From Symbiodinium natans (lineage: Eukaryota; Sar; Dinophyceae; Suessiales; Symbiodiniaceae): 64,000 nt of DNA. Of this stretch, positions 1-10,764 are shown one piece after another. The notes under the pieces are model-generated. The model searched no databases, was not told where the DNA came from, and saw nothing but the letters and a program-made list of their open reading frames with translations. The translations under genes and the position numbers were made by a program. The stretch lies in contig CAJNDS010002176.1 in assembly GCA_905221605.1 (NCBI GenBank), forward strand, positions 223,800-287,799, written 5' to 3'. The number at the start of each line of letters is the position of its first letter. Position 1 is the stretch's first letter.

Positions 1-2
1 CA

Positions 3-92
3 CAACAGGAGCTCCGGCGGCGCAAGCTTCAGGGTGAGGCGAAGTCGCTCTCGGCGGCGCTTTGTGGTCCAGGCTTGTCGGGACATCCTCAG
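3..92 (+). CDS. Exon, partial gene at left edge
   Basis: Thirty codons end in phase 0 at CAG|GTAGGC. The frame is Lys/Arg/Leu-rich and looks like a coiled coil. The next exon (313-361) also starts in phase 0 after a C-rich tract. Confidence 0.6.
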
Positions 93-3000
93 GTAGGCAT
101 CTCAACAACCAATGCATCGGCGAGGTGATCTTGAGCGCCACTCCTTTGCGGTCGCTGCTGCCGAAGCTCTTGGCCGAGGCTTTGACAACTCTGGCATTCA
201 TGTCTTGGAAACCTGTGAGAGCTGCAATTCATACTTTGCAGATCTTTCTTGTCTTGTGACGCGCCTTGTAACGTGGCCTGTCTAGCCCCCCCCCCCCCTC
301 CCCCACTTCGAGAGCTTCAAGGATTCCGACGCAGGAGCTGTCAGAGACAGTGCACCTGGGGGTTTCCGATATTGGCGGTACCTTGTTGGGTCTTTATTAT
401 AAGGGAATCCTAATCCTACTGTTTGGGGATCCTTTTTAGGGGTCCCTTATATTCGTAAACCCCCATCTATGTCTGCGTCTGTCGACCTGAGAACTCGTGG
501 TTGTCAAGCGGCCATTCTATTTGTCGCATGGTGGGTCGATTCGGTAGGATGTGGCGGCTTCACCTGGTTCGTATCGTTCGCCGAGAGTGGTAAAAGCACA
601 ATACAGTATAAGATACTAGATGTACTGCAGCCTAACCCTGCAAATCTTAGTAGAATGGACATGAAGTATATGTATCTGCAACATACACATAAGCATACAC
701 ATGCATGCCTCTATTCTCATGAAGCCCTGTGACCTGGACGATGCCAGAGGCCAAAGCGCAGCGCTTGTCAGAAGACTTTTCGAGGTGCTGCGTGGTCTTG
801 CCGATCCAAAGGGGATTGGCAAATTCAGGGGTAGGTACCTCGGGAACCTTAGAGGGAAGCTTAGGGAGCCATAGGGAGTAGCAGGGAGTATTCGGGAACC
901 TTGGGTTACATACCCCCCCCCCCCCTCCTTTAACCCCCTTCCCTTAAGAACCTTATCAAAAGTTGGAGGGTTTCAGGGCGCCAAAAGGACTGAACTTTCG
1001 TGACTTTAGCCCTAAACCCTAAACCCTAAACCCTAAACCCGAAACCCTAAACCCTAAACCCTAAACCCTAAACCCCCGGGTTAGGGTTTGTCTTCCTGCT
1101 TCCGGGCTTCCAAGTCATCCCTCTGCAGCTCTTTCTTCTGCGAGGAACGTGTCGAATATCACCAGGCGCTGAGCTAACATGACATGAGACTGTACGGTAA
1201 ACTGTCATCGAGTATCCTTCTGTATGCCTATAGTATAGGGGAGGAACGTATAAGCACAGTCGTAGAGTGTAGTATATGAATCTGGCTGAAGTCGAAAGTC
1301 ACTGAAGCTCCCCCAGAGGAGCGCGAGACGCCCCTTGCCTCCTCCGAAGCAGAGGCCGAAGTGTCGTTCTTCTTTTCAGGGCTATCCTTGTTTCCACGCC
1401 TGTATATTCAACTATGTGGGGGCTTTCCGAAATTAGGGGTTCCTTATTGTGGTCCTTATTATAAGGGAATCCTACTACTTGGGGGTCTATCTTAGGGTGT
1501 CTCTTATCTTCATTAGCCCCCATATTTAGCTAGATAAAGTTCTATGATGTGTGTGCCGGTTTGGCTCTCAGCACAGCGCCAAGATGTATTTTGCAAGAGA
1601 TGATGGAACCCCAAGCCAGGACCTTCTTTTCCAGCTCCGCGAAGACTTCGCCCGGTACACGGTGGGACCAGAGGTTTAGGGTGGGGTTTGGGCTGAGGGC
1701 TTCGGGCGAGGAATCTTGAGGAAGCATTTTGGGCTGTGCCTTGATGTCGAAAAGGTTTCCAGGTTAAGGTCCGTAACGTTCCCGCGGGTTGCTGGAGTCC
1801 TTTAGCTCGAGAGCAGCGCCTCAGGGTGGTTTAAGCCTACAATGCCAGATATTACTGCTCCCACTTCGATCCCACCCCCCAGCCTGGGTTCCACCCCCCA
1901 GCTTGGCTTCCACCGCAGCCTGCAAGTCCACCGCCTCATAACTCTCTGAGGGTTTCAGCTTCTGGGTCGAATAGAGTCGGCAGTCATTGTGGCGAGTTGT
2001 GGTACCCCTGCAGCCTCGCGCAGCTCGGGGATCAGCAGCAACAATGCTCTAAGCTCTCAAGCCCGCTGCTTGCCCGGGAGGAGCGCTTGCCGAACCTGCG
2101 GGCAGCACTTCTGGACCAGGCTTTCGGACTTTCGTTCACATGCACTTGGCACTAGCAGTGGATGTAGATTCTGGCGTCTGTCTGCACGGCATGGCCGATT
2201 GTTACCCCTACGCACCCCTACACCCCCAAGCCCGAAACCCTAAACCCTACTGACTTATCCCTGTGACCTGAAGCCTTGAAGCCCTTCAGACCCCTCCACC
2301 CTAAGCCAGCTTCGGGAGGTTCTTCGCCTTCTGCCGGAGGGCGATGTGCCAAAGAGTGTCCGCATGAGTGACGTGGCACGAGATGTGGACCACCAACACC
2401 TCCAGACTTTGGGAGTGTAACGCCGGGGATGCGAACCTAAGAAGCAGGTTCTTTTGGGCAGTTCTATCAGGCTGCACATAAAAACCCCCAAATTTCTGTA
2501 CCATTCAGAAAGAATTCCTCCCCCCCCCTTCGCCCCCCACACCCCCTTTTTTCTTCGGGGAAATAAATCCCCTTTCCCCTAAACCCTAAACCCTGAACCC
2601 TACATGGCATCAAGCTCCAGTGTCCTACGCTTTAAGAAGACCAAGGGCATGACTAGAAGTCTTGGCAAATAGGGTTCAGGGTCTCTAGGGCATTTTGGGG
2701 TTTCCTAGGCTTGGGGTTTATAGGGTTTTTCTTTCGGTTGGGGGGTGTTTTGTAGGGTGTACAGGGTTTTTAGATCCTTTGGCGCCAGTTGGCCATGTGC
2801 CTCCGGCGTGGGAATAATTGCGGCTTGGGTGTTTGGGGTGCAACGAAGGGCACTGTGAAAGCATGGAAGATGAAACCCCACAAGCCCTCAAGCCCTAAAA
2901 TCCTAAAACCTTAAATCCTAAAAGCCCAAAAGCCCTAAAAACCCCTAAAGTGAAAGACCCTAAAAACACATGGAAGCTCCTTAAGGCAAGCTGATGGATG

Positions 3001-5758
3001 TCTTGGCCTGGCTTGGGCCACCGGCAGTGCCACACCTTGCCTGGGGCAAAGACTTCACTTGGAGGGGCGGTTTTTAGGGCGTTTAGGGTTTTTAGGGTTT
3101 TTAGGGCTTTTTAGGGGCTTTTTAGGGCTTTTAGGGTTTTTAGAACCCTAAACCCTCAACCCTCAGCCCTAAACCTTAAACCCTAAACCGGGCACCCCTG
3201 TGTGTCACTCAGGGGACCTCGGGATCCATGTTTCAATGCTTCCCCTTCTTGGACTCAGGAGGCTTTCTATTTTGGGGCATGTTTTTGGGGAGGGCTTTCT
3301 AAAGGGCCAGGTTCGCAAGCCTACTTTTGTCCGTGCGGCAGAGGCGGTCCCTCAAGGCCCGAAGCCAAAGTTTGCTTCGGGGGGTCGAAATTTCGGGGAC
3401 ATGCTCGAGCCTTCCGCACGTCGGGGGCATTTTAGGTGCCCTCCACTGAACCCATAAAACTGCTATTTGCTTAAGAAACCCAAAGAACAAATAACAACAA
3501 TGCCTGTATTACCCTTATACGGAAGAATAGTTTTTATTTGTGGGGGGCTTCTTAAGCAACTAGTAGAAAGCGCGACATTAGGCCCCCTAAAGGCCCTTAA
3601 AGAGACTGGTGGCAAGCCATGGTCAAGTTGGACGTGAAATCCGAGACGCGGCGCTGGCTTTTGCTGCTAGGTGCCGTGTCAGAACTTGGGAGTTTACGAA
3701 AATCAGGGACCCCTGATGTAGACCCCCGAATAGCCTAACAGAGACCCCAAATAGTAGACCCCCAAGTAGTCTAATATCGAACCCAAATGGTAGGATTCCC
3801 TTATGACAAGGACCCCAATAAGGTACCCCTTCATCCGGAAACCACCACTTGGGTTCGCTTCTTTGGTCACCTTTTGAAGGGTTCTATGTCTCCCGTCCTC
3901 GCATTCTCACGATCCTTCCAGGCGAGGTGCTAAAGCACTTGTGATCTGTGACTTTGCGAAAAAGTAGTTGCACGTTCAATCACAGCTTGCAGTTTTTCAG
4001 CCATCCTGGGACGCCTCTTTACCTACAGTTTTTTTATGGGTTATCCCTTCTAATGAAGGAGTAGCTACTACGAAACTGTAGGTAGAGAGGGTCCCAGGAT
4101 TGCCCTGGCTTTGTATGATCCACGCCTTGCCCAACACCCCAGCTAGCCCGGGAGTTGTCAAAATTGGGATCCCCCCCCCCCCCCCCTAAAGATCATGAGT
4201 AGAATCCCCCCTTTCCACTTTGTTTACCTAGACTTCAATTGCTATATTATGCGCGTCTTCTCAGACTCTAAGCTCACGAAACCAAAAAGCACCCCTTTTC
4301 AAGAATCCCTCCCCATAATTGGGAGCCCGAGATTACCCAAATTCGATCACAGGGCTTACAGGCTGCTCAGGTTGTAGGGTTTTCGGGCTTAGAGGGCTTA
4401 CAGGGTTATGAGGTTATAGGGTTTTAGGATTGTAGGGCTGATGTGGCGATGGGCTTATAGGGTTGTAGGCCGCTGTCCCCTCAGTCCCAGGTGCTGCAGT
4501 CACCTTCTTTGTGTTTGCCCCGCGAGGGCTCCTGGTTGGCCTGACGGTACCTTGGCATGAACCCCAAACCTGCCAAACCTCCCCCTGAGCTGAAGACCCA
4601 AAACCCCCTGAACCCGCTAAACCCGCTAAACCTGCTAACCTCCTAAACCTCCTAAGCCCCTAAACCCGCTAAACCGCCGAAACCCGCAACCCGTGAAGCC
4701 CTGAACCCGCCAAACCCCTAAACCCCTGAGTCCCTAAACCCCTAAACCCCCGAGCCCTAAGCCCCTAAACCCGTAAACCCCCCAACCCTCGACCCTAAAC
4801 CCCTAGACCCCTGAACCGGGACGCATAAACCCATAGACCCCAAAACTCAACTCGCTCCACCTTAAACCTGAAACCCTGAACCCCGAAACCCCTAAACCCT
4901 AAGCCCCAACCCCTAAACCCTAAACCCTAAAACCCTAAACCCTAAACCCCAAACCCCTAAACCCTTAAACCCCCCCTCCACCCCCCCAAAGCTGAATTCC
5001 GAGCCCCCCGGGCGAGGTGCTGGCCTTGTTGGGCGCCCGGGCGCCCCAGCGGCTGCTGCAGCGGCTGTCCCAAGTCAAGGTCTCCCATGGCTTGTTCTTT
5101 GGGCTTGGGTCCTAAATGCCCTAGGGTTTAGGGTTTAGGGTTTAGGGTTTAGGGTTTAGGGTTTGGGGTTTACGGTTTAGGGTTTAATTTTTCGGTAGGG
5201 TTTAGGGCCTAGGGTTTAGGGTTTCGGGTTTAGGGTTTAGGGGTTGCCCTAAACCCGAAGCCCTAAACACAAATCCCAAGTCAAGGAAACTCTTTTTGGT
5301 ACGTGTGTCTGTGTTTTGCGAGTTTGTTTGTTTGTTTGTTTTTCGGGGTTTAGGGTTCGGAGGAAGTCAAGGTCTTCGGAGGAAGTCAAGGTCTCTTTTT
5401 GGTGCGTAGGGTTTGTGGGGTTTCGGTTTTAGAGGGTTGAGGATGGCTACTAGGTCTCTACGAGGGAAATTAGGGACCCCCCTACGTCTTGGTAAGGGGC
5501 TACGTGGGGGTACCCAACTCCAAATGAAACGCCTTTCTCCGCTGAGAATTCGGGGGTTTACGATGGTGCTTTCACCAAGATCCCTTAGGTGATTTTGGCA
5601 ACTGAGGGAGTGGGGTTTAGCGTTCAGGCTTAGCGGGGGACATATGCCCTGACATCCCAAAGCTTGACTTTCTGGCAGGAGTCCCTGAGCCCCCTCTCCT
5701 CCGAGCAAGAAGCCGCGTCCCCGCGGGCCCCGCTGGAGACGGCGGATGGGGACCCATG
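3..5758 (+). CDS. Multi-exon gene, function unknown (5' end outside window)
   Basis: The gene enters from the left edge. Proposed exons are 3-92, 313-361, 748-830, 2014-2119, 2290-2414, 2986-3069, 3605-3691, 5017-5073 and 5679-5758. Splice phases agree for 3-92/313-361/748-830, for 2986-3069/3605-3691 and for 5017-5073/5679-5758; the joins between these groups are not resolved and exons are probably missing. The start is helical and charged (QQELRRRKLQGEAKSLSAAL), later exons carry LREVLRLLPEGDVPKSV and LMDVLAWLGPPAVPHLAW, and the last is acidic and Ser/Pro-rich. I recognise no domain. Two of the introns (after 361 and after 3691) begin inside family B elements, others are bordered by telomeric arrays. 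Composition suggests a cytosolic helical protein; that is inference. Confidence 0.6.
358..464 (+). mobile_element. Introner-like element, family B
   Basis: GGGGGTTTCCGATATTGG ... TATTCGTAAACCCCC inverted ends. The GT in GGGGGTTTCC is the donor of exon 313-361. Confidence 0.6.
1008..1075 (+). repeat. Telomeric-type array (CCCTAAA)n
   Basis: About nine units of the plant-type telomere repeat, C-rich strand on plus, in an intron of the left-edge gene. Confidence 0.95.
1418..1521 (+). mobile_element. Family B element
   Basis: GGGGGCTTTCCGAAATTAGG to TTCATTAGCCCCC. The internal TATTATAAGGGAATCCTA is shared with the copy at 358. Confidence 0.6.
2290..2414 (+). CDS. Exon of the left-edge gene
   Basis: The frame contains LSQLREVLRLLPEGD and MSDVARDVDHQHLQTLG. 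It starts after ...CCCTTCAG and ends at GGA|GTGTAA. It is clearly protein-like compared with the other frames, which are interrupted or biased. Confidence 0.6.
2986..3691 (+). CDS. Two phase-matched exons of the left-edge gene
   Basis: Exon 2986-3069 (KLMDVLAWLGPPAVPHLAWG...) ends with one base of a codon at a GTTTTTAGGG donor. Exon 3605-3691 (WWQAMVKLDVKSETRRWLLL...) starts with two bases, so a codon for Asp is restored. The second exon is followed at once by GTTTACGAAAAT, the start of a family B element, used as the donor. The intron holds telomeric arrays at both ends and a family E element (3467-3559). Confidence 0.55.
3467..3559 (+). mobile_element. Inverted-repeat element, family E
   Basis: TTGCTTAAGAAACCC pairs with GGGGGGCTTCTTAAGCAA. 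The inner parts AACAAATAACAA and TTTTTATTTGT also pair. Poly-G plus TTCTTAAGCA ends at 20207-20224 and 50146-50174 are probable relatives. Confidence 0.5.
3688..3848 (-). mobile_element. Family B element, with internal duplication
   Basis: GTTTACGAAAATCAGGGACC at the left, used as donor of exon 3605-3691, and CCGGAAACCACC at the right. About 50 bp longer than the others because a TAGACCCCC-type segment is repeated. Confidence 0.55.
4004..4099 (+). mobile_element. Inverted-repeat element, family D
   Basis: TCCTGGGACGCCTCTTTACC, then TACAGTTT, pairs with AAACTGTAGGTAGAGAGGGT, then CCCAGGA. About 26-bp ends, 96 bp total. Confidence 0.65.
4558..4975 (+). repeat. Long degenerate CCCTAAA-related array
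   Basis: Over 400 bp of AACCC(C)TAAA/CCGCTAAA/CCTCCTAAA variants that become perfect CCCTAAA at the right end, just before the exon at 5017. Confidence 0.9.
5017..5758 (+). CDS. Two phase-matched exons of the left-edge gene
   Basis: Exon 5017-5073 (VLALLGARAPQRLLQRLSQ) has G or C at the third position of almost every codon. It lies between a long CCCTAAA array and a long TTTAGGG array and ends at CAA|GTCAAGG. Exon 5679-5758 starts after TTTCTGGCAG, encodes a Ser/Glu/Pro-rich stretch ending DGDP and closes at ATG|GTGGGG. Both junctions are phase 0. Confidence 0.55.
5118..5247 (+). repeat. Telomeric-type array (TTTAGGG)n
   Basis: G-rich strand on plus, beginning about 45 bp after the exon 5017-5073. 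It forms an inverted pair with 4558-4975. Confidence 0.95.
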
Positions 5759-5889
5759 GTGGGGAAAGAGGGATGCACACAAATCCTGGCAGACCGAAGC
5801 GCCAGCAGACTTACAGCTGCATGCATTTATATACCCGATAGACATGCTTCAGAGAACTGCTCCTCCCTGTCACCCTCAACCCTAAACCC

Positions 5890-8000
5890 TAAACCCTCTA
5901 TCCCTTGTAGGATTGGGGACCAGCGCTGGTCCTGGTCTTCGAGGCAAAGCTTAGGTACAGGGGTTGCGGGGGGATGCTCCCCCCTTATGCTAGCAGTCCT
6001 TCATCGGGAGGGTTTAGGGTTTAGGGTTTAGGGATGATAGTAGGGGTACGAGAATCCCGATGAAGGACTGTTAGTATGAGGGGGAAACTTCCCAAGGTAG
6101 GGTTGCTGTTATTGGCTAGTGCATATTTTGGGTGTCCTTATTTCGGGGGTGGGGTGGGTAGTCCAAAGAATAGAGGAATTAAAAATCTATATATTAACAG
6201 GCTTAAGTCAATTTGCATGTGTTTCGAGATGAAGGTATCGATGTTGGGGTTCCCTGGAATGAGATCTGTAGCATCTTTGGGGTACAGAAGGGCTGCCCTT
6301 GGAAATGTCCATGTCTGGTACTGTAAGGGGGTGATTCGAAAGCCCACAACGTGAGCTTCTTTGGGTGAGTGTCGAGGCTCAGAGAACTAACAGCGCGAAC
6401 GCGAGCTTGTATACGCCCCCTGGACCATCCACAAGCGCACGCTAACCCGTGTATCCACATAGAGCCAAGCCGAGCAGGGATGATGGTTTGGCCAACTTTT
6501 GCGTGAGGCAAAGAACTCCTTGACTGGAATCCAGCAGCTACGCATCCGACCCGGGGACGGCGCACGCCCTTGGTCTTTGGAGGAACCTGGTTGCGTTGCA
6601 CTGTAGGCTTCCGAATGCTGCATGTAGATATGGGAGGATTCAGGTTTTGGATGCTCTGGCTTAATTCAGGCTGCCACAGAGATGATTCGCGATGGGATGC
6701 AAAGGGCTTGTACTTGTGAGGTCCACCGATCACCTCAAGACACTTCATGGGAGTTGCGGTATGTGGGCGAGGGGGGATGATCCATCTTCGGCCCTGCTGT
6801 GGGCTCTATCAGAGGGCATTCCTTGTAGCCGAGTGTGCCAAAGCAGGGTCCATGATTTCGATCAATCCCCGTACTATAGGCCCTGGACAAACTTGAGGAG
6901 CCGACGACCTGTGGGAATATCACAGTGCTATCAGCGGATCAACGGTCCATTTGTAAGGATCTATGTGTCTTTTCCCGTTTCATGGCGACTAGTGCGCGCA
7001 TTCTCGGTCTTTGGTCCCTGCCACACTCGGCTTGCTTTTCGAGTGAGGGGGCAGGGTTTCTCACAGAAGTGTTTAGCTAGATGCAAGCCAGCCTGTCGCT
7101 GCGCAGGATCTACCCATCTCAACTCATCCCGCGCAGTCACCGGCATTCTTGCCGGAGGCCTTCGTGCTTGTTTCTAGCGAGCACAATGGGTTCACACACG
7201 CAGACACAGCCACCCACTCCTGCTCTCTTTCTCTTTCTCTTTCTCTTTGCCTCTCGTAGGCTGAACCCGAGTGTTTGTGGCAATCCACCACGCGGAGACG
7301 TGATTGCCCTAGCAATATACCCTCATGCAGGTATGAAGAAATGAACTGGCAAAGCGTCTATCACTTAACAGCTGGCAAAGCCTCAACTCTGTCAAGTCAA
7401 GGGGAAGCTGAGCAGAAGTATAAACAGAATGCGTGCGAACTGCTAGCGCCTGTTCTTTCTATGGATGTTCTCGCCGCTGTGTTTTGAGGGTGGAAGGTCC
7501 GGAGCTAGCACGCGAGCGTGCGCACGCGAGTGCGTGCCATCATACGTCTCATTGACATGTGCCTGCCTTTGGCGGCTTTGCTTTTAGGATTTAGTTCGGG
7601 CTATTTGGGTTTCAGTTTTCCAGACCTATCTCGAGTATAGATTTGGAACAGCTGGTCTCCGTACTGCATTACGCCATTACGTGTAGCTCCACGGGAACTT
7701 GCACTCTTCCGCACTCGATTGTCTCATGGAGGCGGTCGCAGATGCTCTCGCGTGGAAGCCAGTGCGGCAGTTTCCTTGCAGTGAGATGCTCAAGAGGCGC
7801 CTGGGACCTCCTGGCAACCTGAAGGGCTTGGTTTGGGGAGTCTGCGGAGTCTGGGGATCTGTGTTTCCGATTCTTATTTTGTGTTACTGTAAAAAAATAT
7901 GAAGTACTAAGTGTCTTTATCGGGCGGGACACAACAAACGTCAGCAGCAAATCCCTTGAGCGTCCAGACGCTTTGTGATCATGCCAAAATGCTCCTATGT
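5890..8000. other. Stretch without a recognised gene
   Basis: The stretch holds one family C inverted-repeat element (5971-6093), a short (TTTCTC) tract near 7225-7250 and alternating CACGCG-type sequence near 7510-7535. Open frames of up to about 180 codons occur on both strands, but none resembles a protein family and none has a convincing splice context. Confidence 0.4.
5971..6093 (+). mobile_element. Inverted-repeat element, family C, with telomeric loop
   Basis: GGGATGCTCCCCCCTTATGC/AGCAGTCCTTCATCGGGA pairs with TCCCGATGAAGGACTGTTAG and its continuation. The loop contains (TTTAGGG)n. Confidence 0.65.
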
Positions 8001-8074
8001 TGCTACCCTGCTTCTCACAGAAGCTGCGTATTGCTTGTCAGTACGTGCACGGTATAGGATTGATCTGACTGCAC

Positions 8075-8317
8075 TTGACTTGGTGGTCCAGTCAGCTCAG
8101 AGTAAAGGTTGGCAGTTCAGATTACAGTTACTACCATCTTGTGGGCAAGTCTCACAGAGCCCTGAGTTCAAAACGCAGCAACACCTTGAGGTCAAGTGTC
8201 CATTGGAAGACTTATGCAGCAGATCGAAGGGGGCAACTGAGTTCGACCGAAATGGAAGAACGCTTACGACGTACGATTCAGTGGCTAAGGCTCAGAGCAA
8301 GTAGTGGAAGCTTGTGA
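8075..8317 (+). CDS. Coding-like exon(s), function unknown
   Basis: The frame ends in TGA at 8315-8317. Its last part is helical and charged (STEMEERLRRTIQWLRLRAS), with TYAADRRG before it. An AG acceptor after AAAACGCAG near 8179 is possible. No family is recognised. It may belong with the exon at 8392. Confidence 0.3.
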   Translation: MTWWSSQLRVKVGSSDYSYYHLVGKSHRALSSKRSNTLRSSVHWKTYAADRRGQLSSTEMEERLRRTIQWLRLRASSGSL

Positions 8318-8391
8318 CGCTAGCTCCAAAGCATCAAGGCAAAAACAGCACACCCTAAAGACCAAAGGGTGTTCTTCCTACTCTGTTGCAG

Positions 8392-8477
8392 GCTCGAAGA
8401 TGCGGGTTTGGAGTACCGTCTCGGTGCCTCCTCCGCTGGCGCGCTTTGGGCTGCAAAGAGGATAGCATCCGCTATAG
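8392..8477 (+). CDS. Exon with a patatin-like nucleophile-elbow motif
   Basis: An excellent acceptor (TACTCTGTTGCAG|G) and donor (ATAG|GTACATG) enclose 28 codons. The peptide reads LEDAGLEYRLGASSAGAL, followed by WAAKRIASAI. In patatin-like phospholipases an 'L...G....GxSAGAL.A' segment carries the catalytic Ser. Here the segment has one extra Ser and an Ala at the usual first Gly, so either the register is shifted or it is a chance match. No Gly-rich oxyanion-hole exon or catalytic Asp exon was found nearby. Confidence 0.4.
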
Positions 8478-8983
8478 GTACATGCGGCAGCATCTAGACT
8501 AGAGTTGGTAGAGGATGAGGTGGTCCATTCGGTGCCTCTGCAAGTCTTACTTGCAGAGACGAAGATCGTTAAGAGCAGAAATGTGGTCCAGCGTGGTCCA
8601 GCATGGTCCTGCCCCCTCTGCTAGGATGCATCTTGTTCTCTTTCTGAGAGTACGATTTCTGTGTACAGGGAGCTCCGAACTGCACCTTAAGGACACAGCA
8701 TGATGGATGCCATGGTCATCAGTTATCAGGTCCCAACACCCTGTTTCAGCTGAGAAGCCCCCTCACATCAGTCGAGGCAACGCAGCATCTTCGCACTTGA
8801 TAGACTCAGTCCTAGGCCTAAGCCAATACCAGCACCTCACTGGTTGGCTGTATAAATCCAGAGCAATCGTCTCAGCCCATCCTTGGACCATGGAGGCTGC
8901 GAGCCGTGCATCTAAACTGTGGCAAACACAACACAAGCTGAAACGCGTTGGGTTTTCAGCCCTCAGGAGTACATCTTCTGCAG

Positions 8984-9125
8984 TGTCCGTCTGCCGGAGG
9001 CCTGCCATCTTCAGTTTGAAAAAGCTGGGGAATGCTTGGGATGTGGCTCTTTGGGCTGTGCTCTTTGTCTGTACATCTGCGCCCTACTCATGCAGGATGT
9101 TGCTTCTTTGCGTCTTGAATCTTGA
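8984..9125 (+). CDS. Cys-rich coding-like exon with stop
   Basis: After ...CATCTTCTGCAG the frame reads VRLPEACHLQFEKAGECLG, then a Cys-rich hydrophobic stretch (CALCLYICALLM), and ends in TGA. The composition is protein-like, but no family is recognised and no partner exon is certain. Confidence 0.3.
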
Positions 9126-9180
9126 AGCCCCTGATGTTGCACCTGCTTTAGTGGGGGCCCCCTGTTTAAAGCTAAGTTGA

Positions 9181-10660
9181 CCGGGCTATTCAGGACACCC
9201 TGACTGTTTGGGGGTGCAGGGTGAGACCCTCCTTAAAGTCGAATGGTTCCCGAAATCCACATTGTTTTTTCAAGGATTTAGGACTTGTTGTTAACTAAGT
9301 TTGAACATGAAATCCTCAAACCCTAACCCTCAAACTCTCAAACAAGGCCGACCTCATCCATTCCCATGGGCCCGAAACCAGTAATTCCTTTCAAGGAAGC
9401 CATTTGAAAAGTTGGTTTCGTTCAATCCGACGAAGGGGTGGTCCAGAATCCACCCCCAACACCACCGATTCGGGACCAAGCCCCCGGGCCCGGGGCTCTG
9501 AACTTGGATGCCTTGGCCCAACCCTCAACCCTAAACCCTAAACCCTAAACCCTAAACTATCTAAAAGCCCCGATGAGGCCACGGCGCGGGCGAACCTGAG
9601 CTGCCCAGCTCAGAAATCTTGGAGGGTTTCAAAGAAAACCGGGTCCCGAGCCCAGGTGTGGGTCTAGGGCTTTGGGGCTTAGGGTTTAGGACTTATGGTT
9701 GAGGATCTGCGGTTTAGGGTTTAGTCATATGAAGGCTGAGTTCAGGTTTTGGTGATGAGAGGTTGGGCTGCTCGACTGAGTCGACAGGTTTGTACTTGGG
9801 TGTTGGGTGTTGGGTGTAAGTTTAGGTTGCCTCAGCCAAGGCTTTTATCCAATCGACTTAGAGCTGCATCCAGACCGAGCCAGGAGTGCAGTTGCGGGGC
9901 TTAGGGTTTAGGGTTTAGGGTTTAGGGTTGGGGGCTCTCCTGTCGCGGGGGCACTGGATGCTGTGACGTGCCCCCCCTCCCCCCTCTCCCTCCCTCCCTC
10001 CCTCCCTCCCGCTCGAAAAATCAGGACAATATGGGCATTTCCCAAAATTGGGGTACGCCTTCTGTACCCCAAATAGAATAGAGTCCCTCAAAGGGACCAC
10101 CCACAAGAAGGGCTCCCCTATTTAGGAAACCCTCTTCATTCCATCGCGCGGGCCTGTGAGGTCTCTGATTCTGAATGGGGGCACATCACTTGGGGGACAC
10201 GGCTCGAAATACTCTTGCGCTGCCCGGAAAGCATGTCAAAGAGGACGCCCCTACATCCACAAACAGTCAAACTCGTCACAACTCGTCTTTCTGGATGGCG
10301 CCCGTGCAAGAATCGATGGAAGATTGGATGCCTCAGCTACTGAGGACAACCCACTCCTGAACTGTTCATTGCGTAGTTAAAGAGGCATGAAAATCAAAAG
10401 CAACGTTGCCACACGAGGAGCTATGCCGCAGAGTTGGGTATGCCGCTGGCGGTGCGTACACGCGGCGCGGTACCGTGGCATTAACCAGAGTTTCACAGAG
10501 CTTGCGTTTTGAGAGTCGAGGAACCAGGAATCCAAACCCATGGAATCCTGCGCCAAACGCTTAGAGTTTGATCTCGGATCCGAGGATCACTGCGGTATTC
10601 CTACAATGCCGACACTAGAAAAATGCAAGCCTTCCCGATCCTCCTTTAGTTCTCACGACC
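9181..10660. other. Stretch without a recognised gene
   Basis: It holds CCCTAAA (9519-9560) and TTTAGGG (9665-9725, 9898-9930) arrays, a C/CT-rich tract (9970-10010) and a diverged family B-like element (10033-10134). The interval between the two array types at 9560-9665 has the usual exon spacing, but I see no convincing frame in it. Confidence 0.4.
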
Positions 10661-10661
10661 C

Positions 10662-10736
10662 CCTAAACCCTAAACCCTAAACCCTAAACCCTAAACCCTA
10701 AACCCTAAACCCTAAACCCTAAACCCTAAACCCTAA
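10662..10736 (+). repeat. Telomeric-type array (CCCTAAA)n
   Basis: Near-perfect units directly before the exon at 10765. Confidence 0.95.
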
Positions 10737-10764
10737 CCCCTCCCCTGAAAGCGCCAGCCACAAG

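Noticed and set aside
1008-1075. A real chromosome end
   Set aside because: TTTAGGG arrays occur throughout the window in both orientations and are short. A telomere would be one long terminal array.
4558-4975. CRISPR array
   Set aside because: The repeats are contiguous degenerate telomeric units with no unique spacers.
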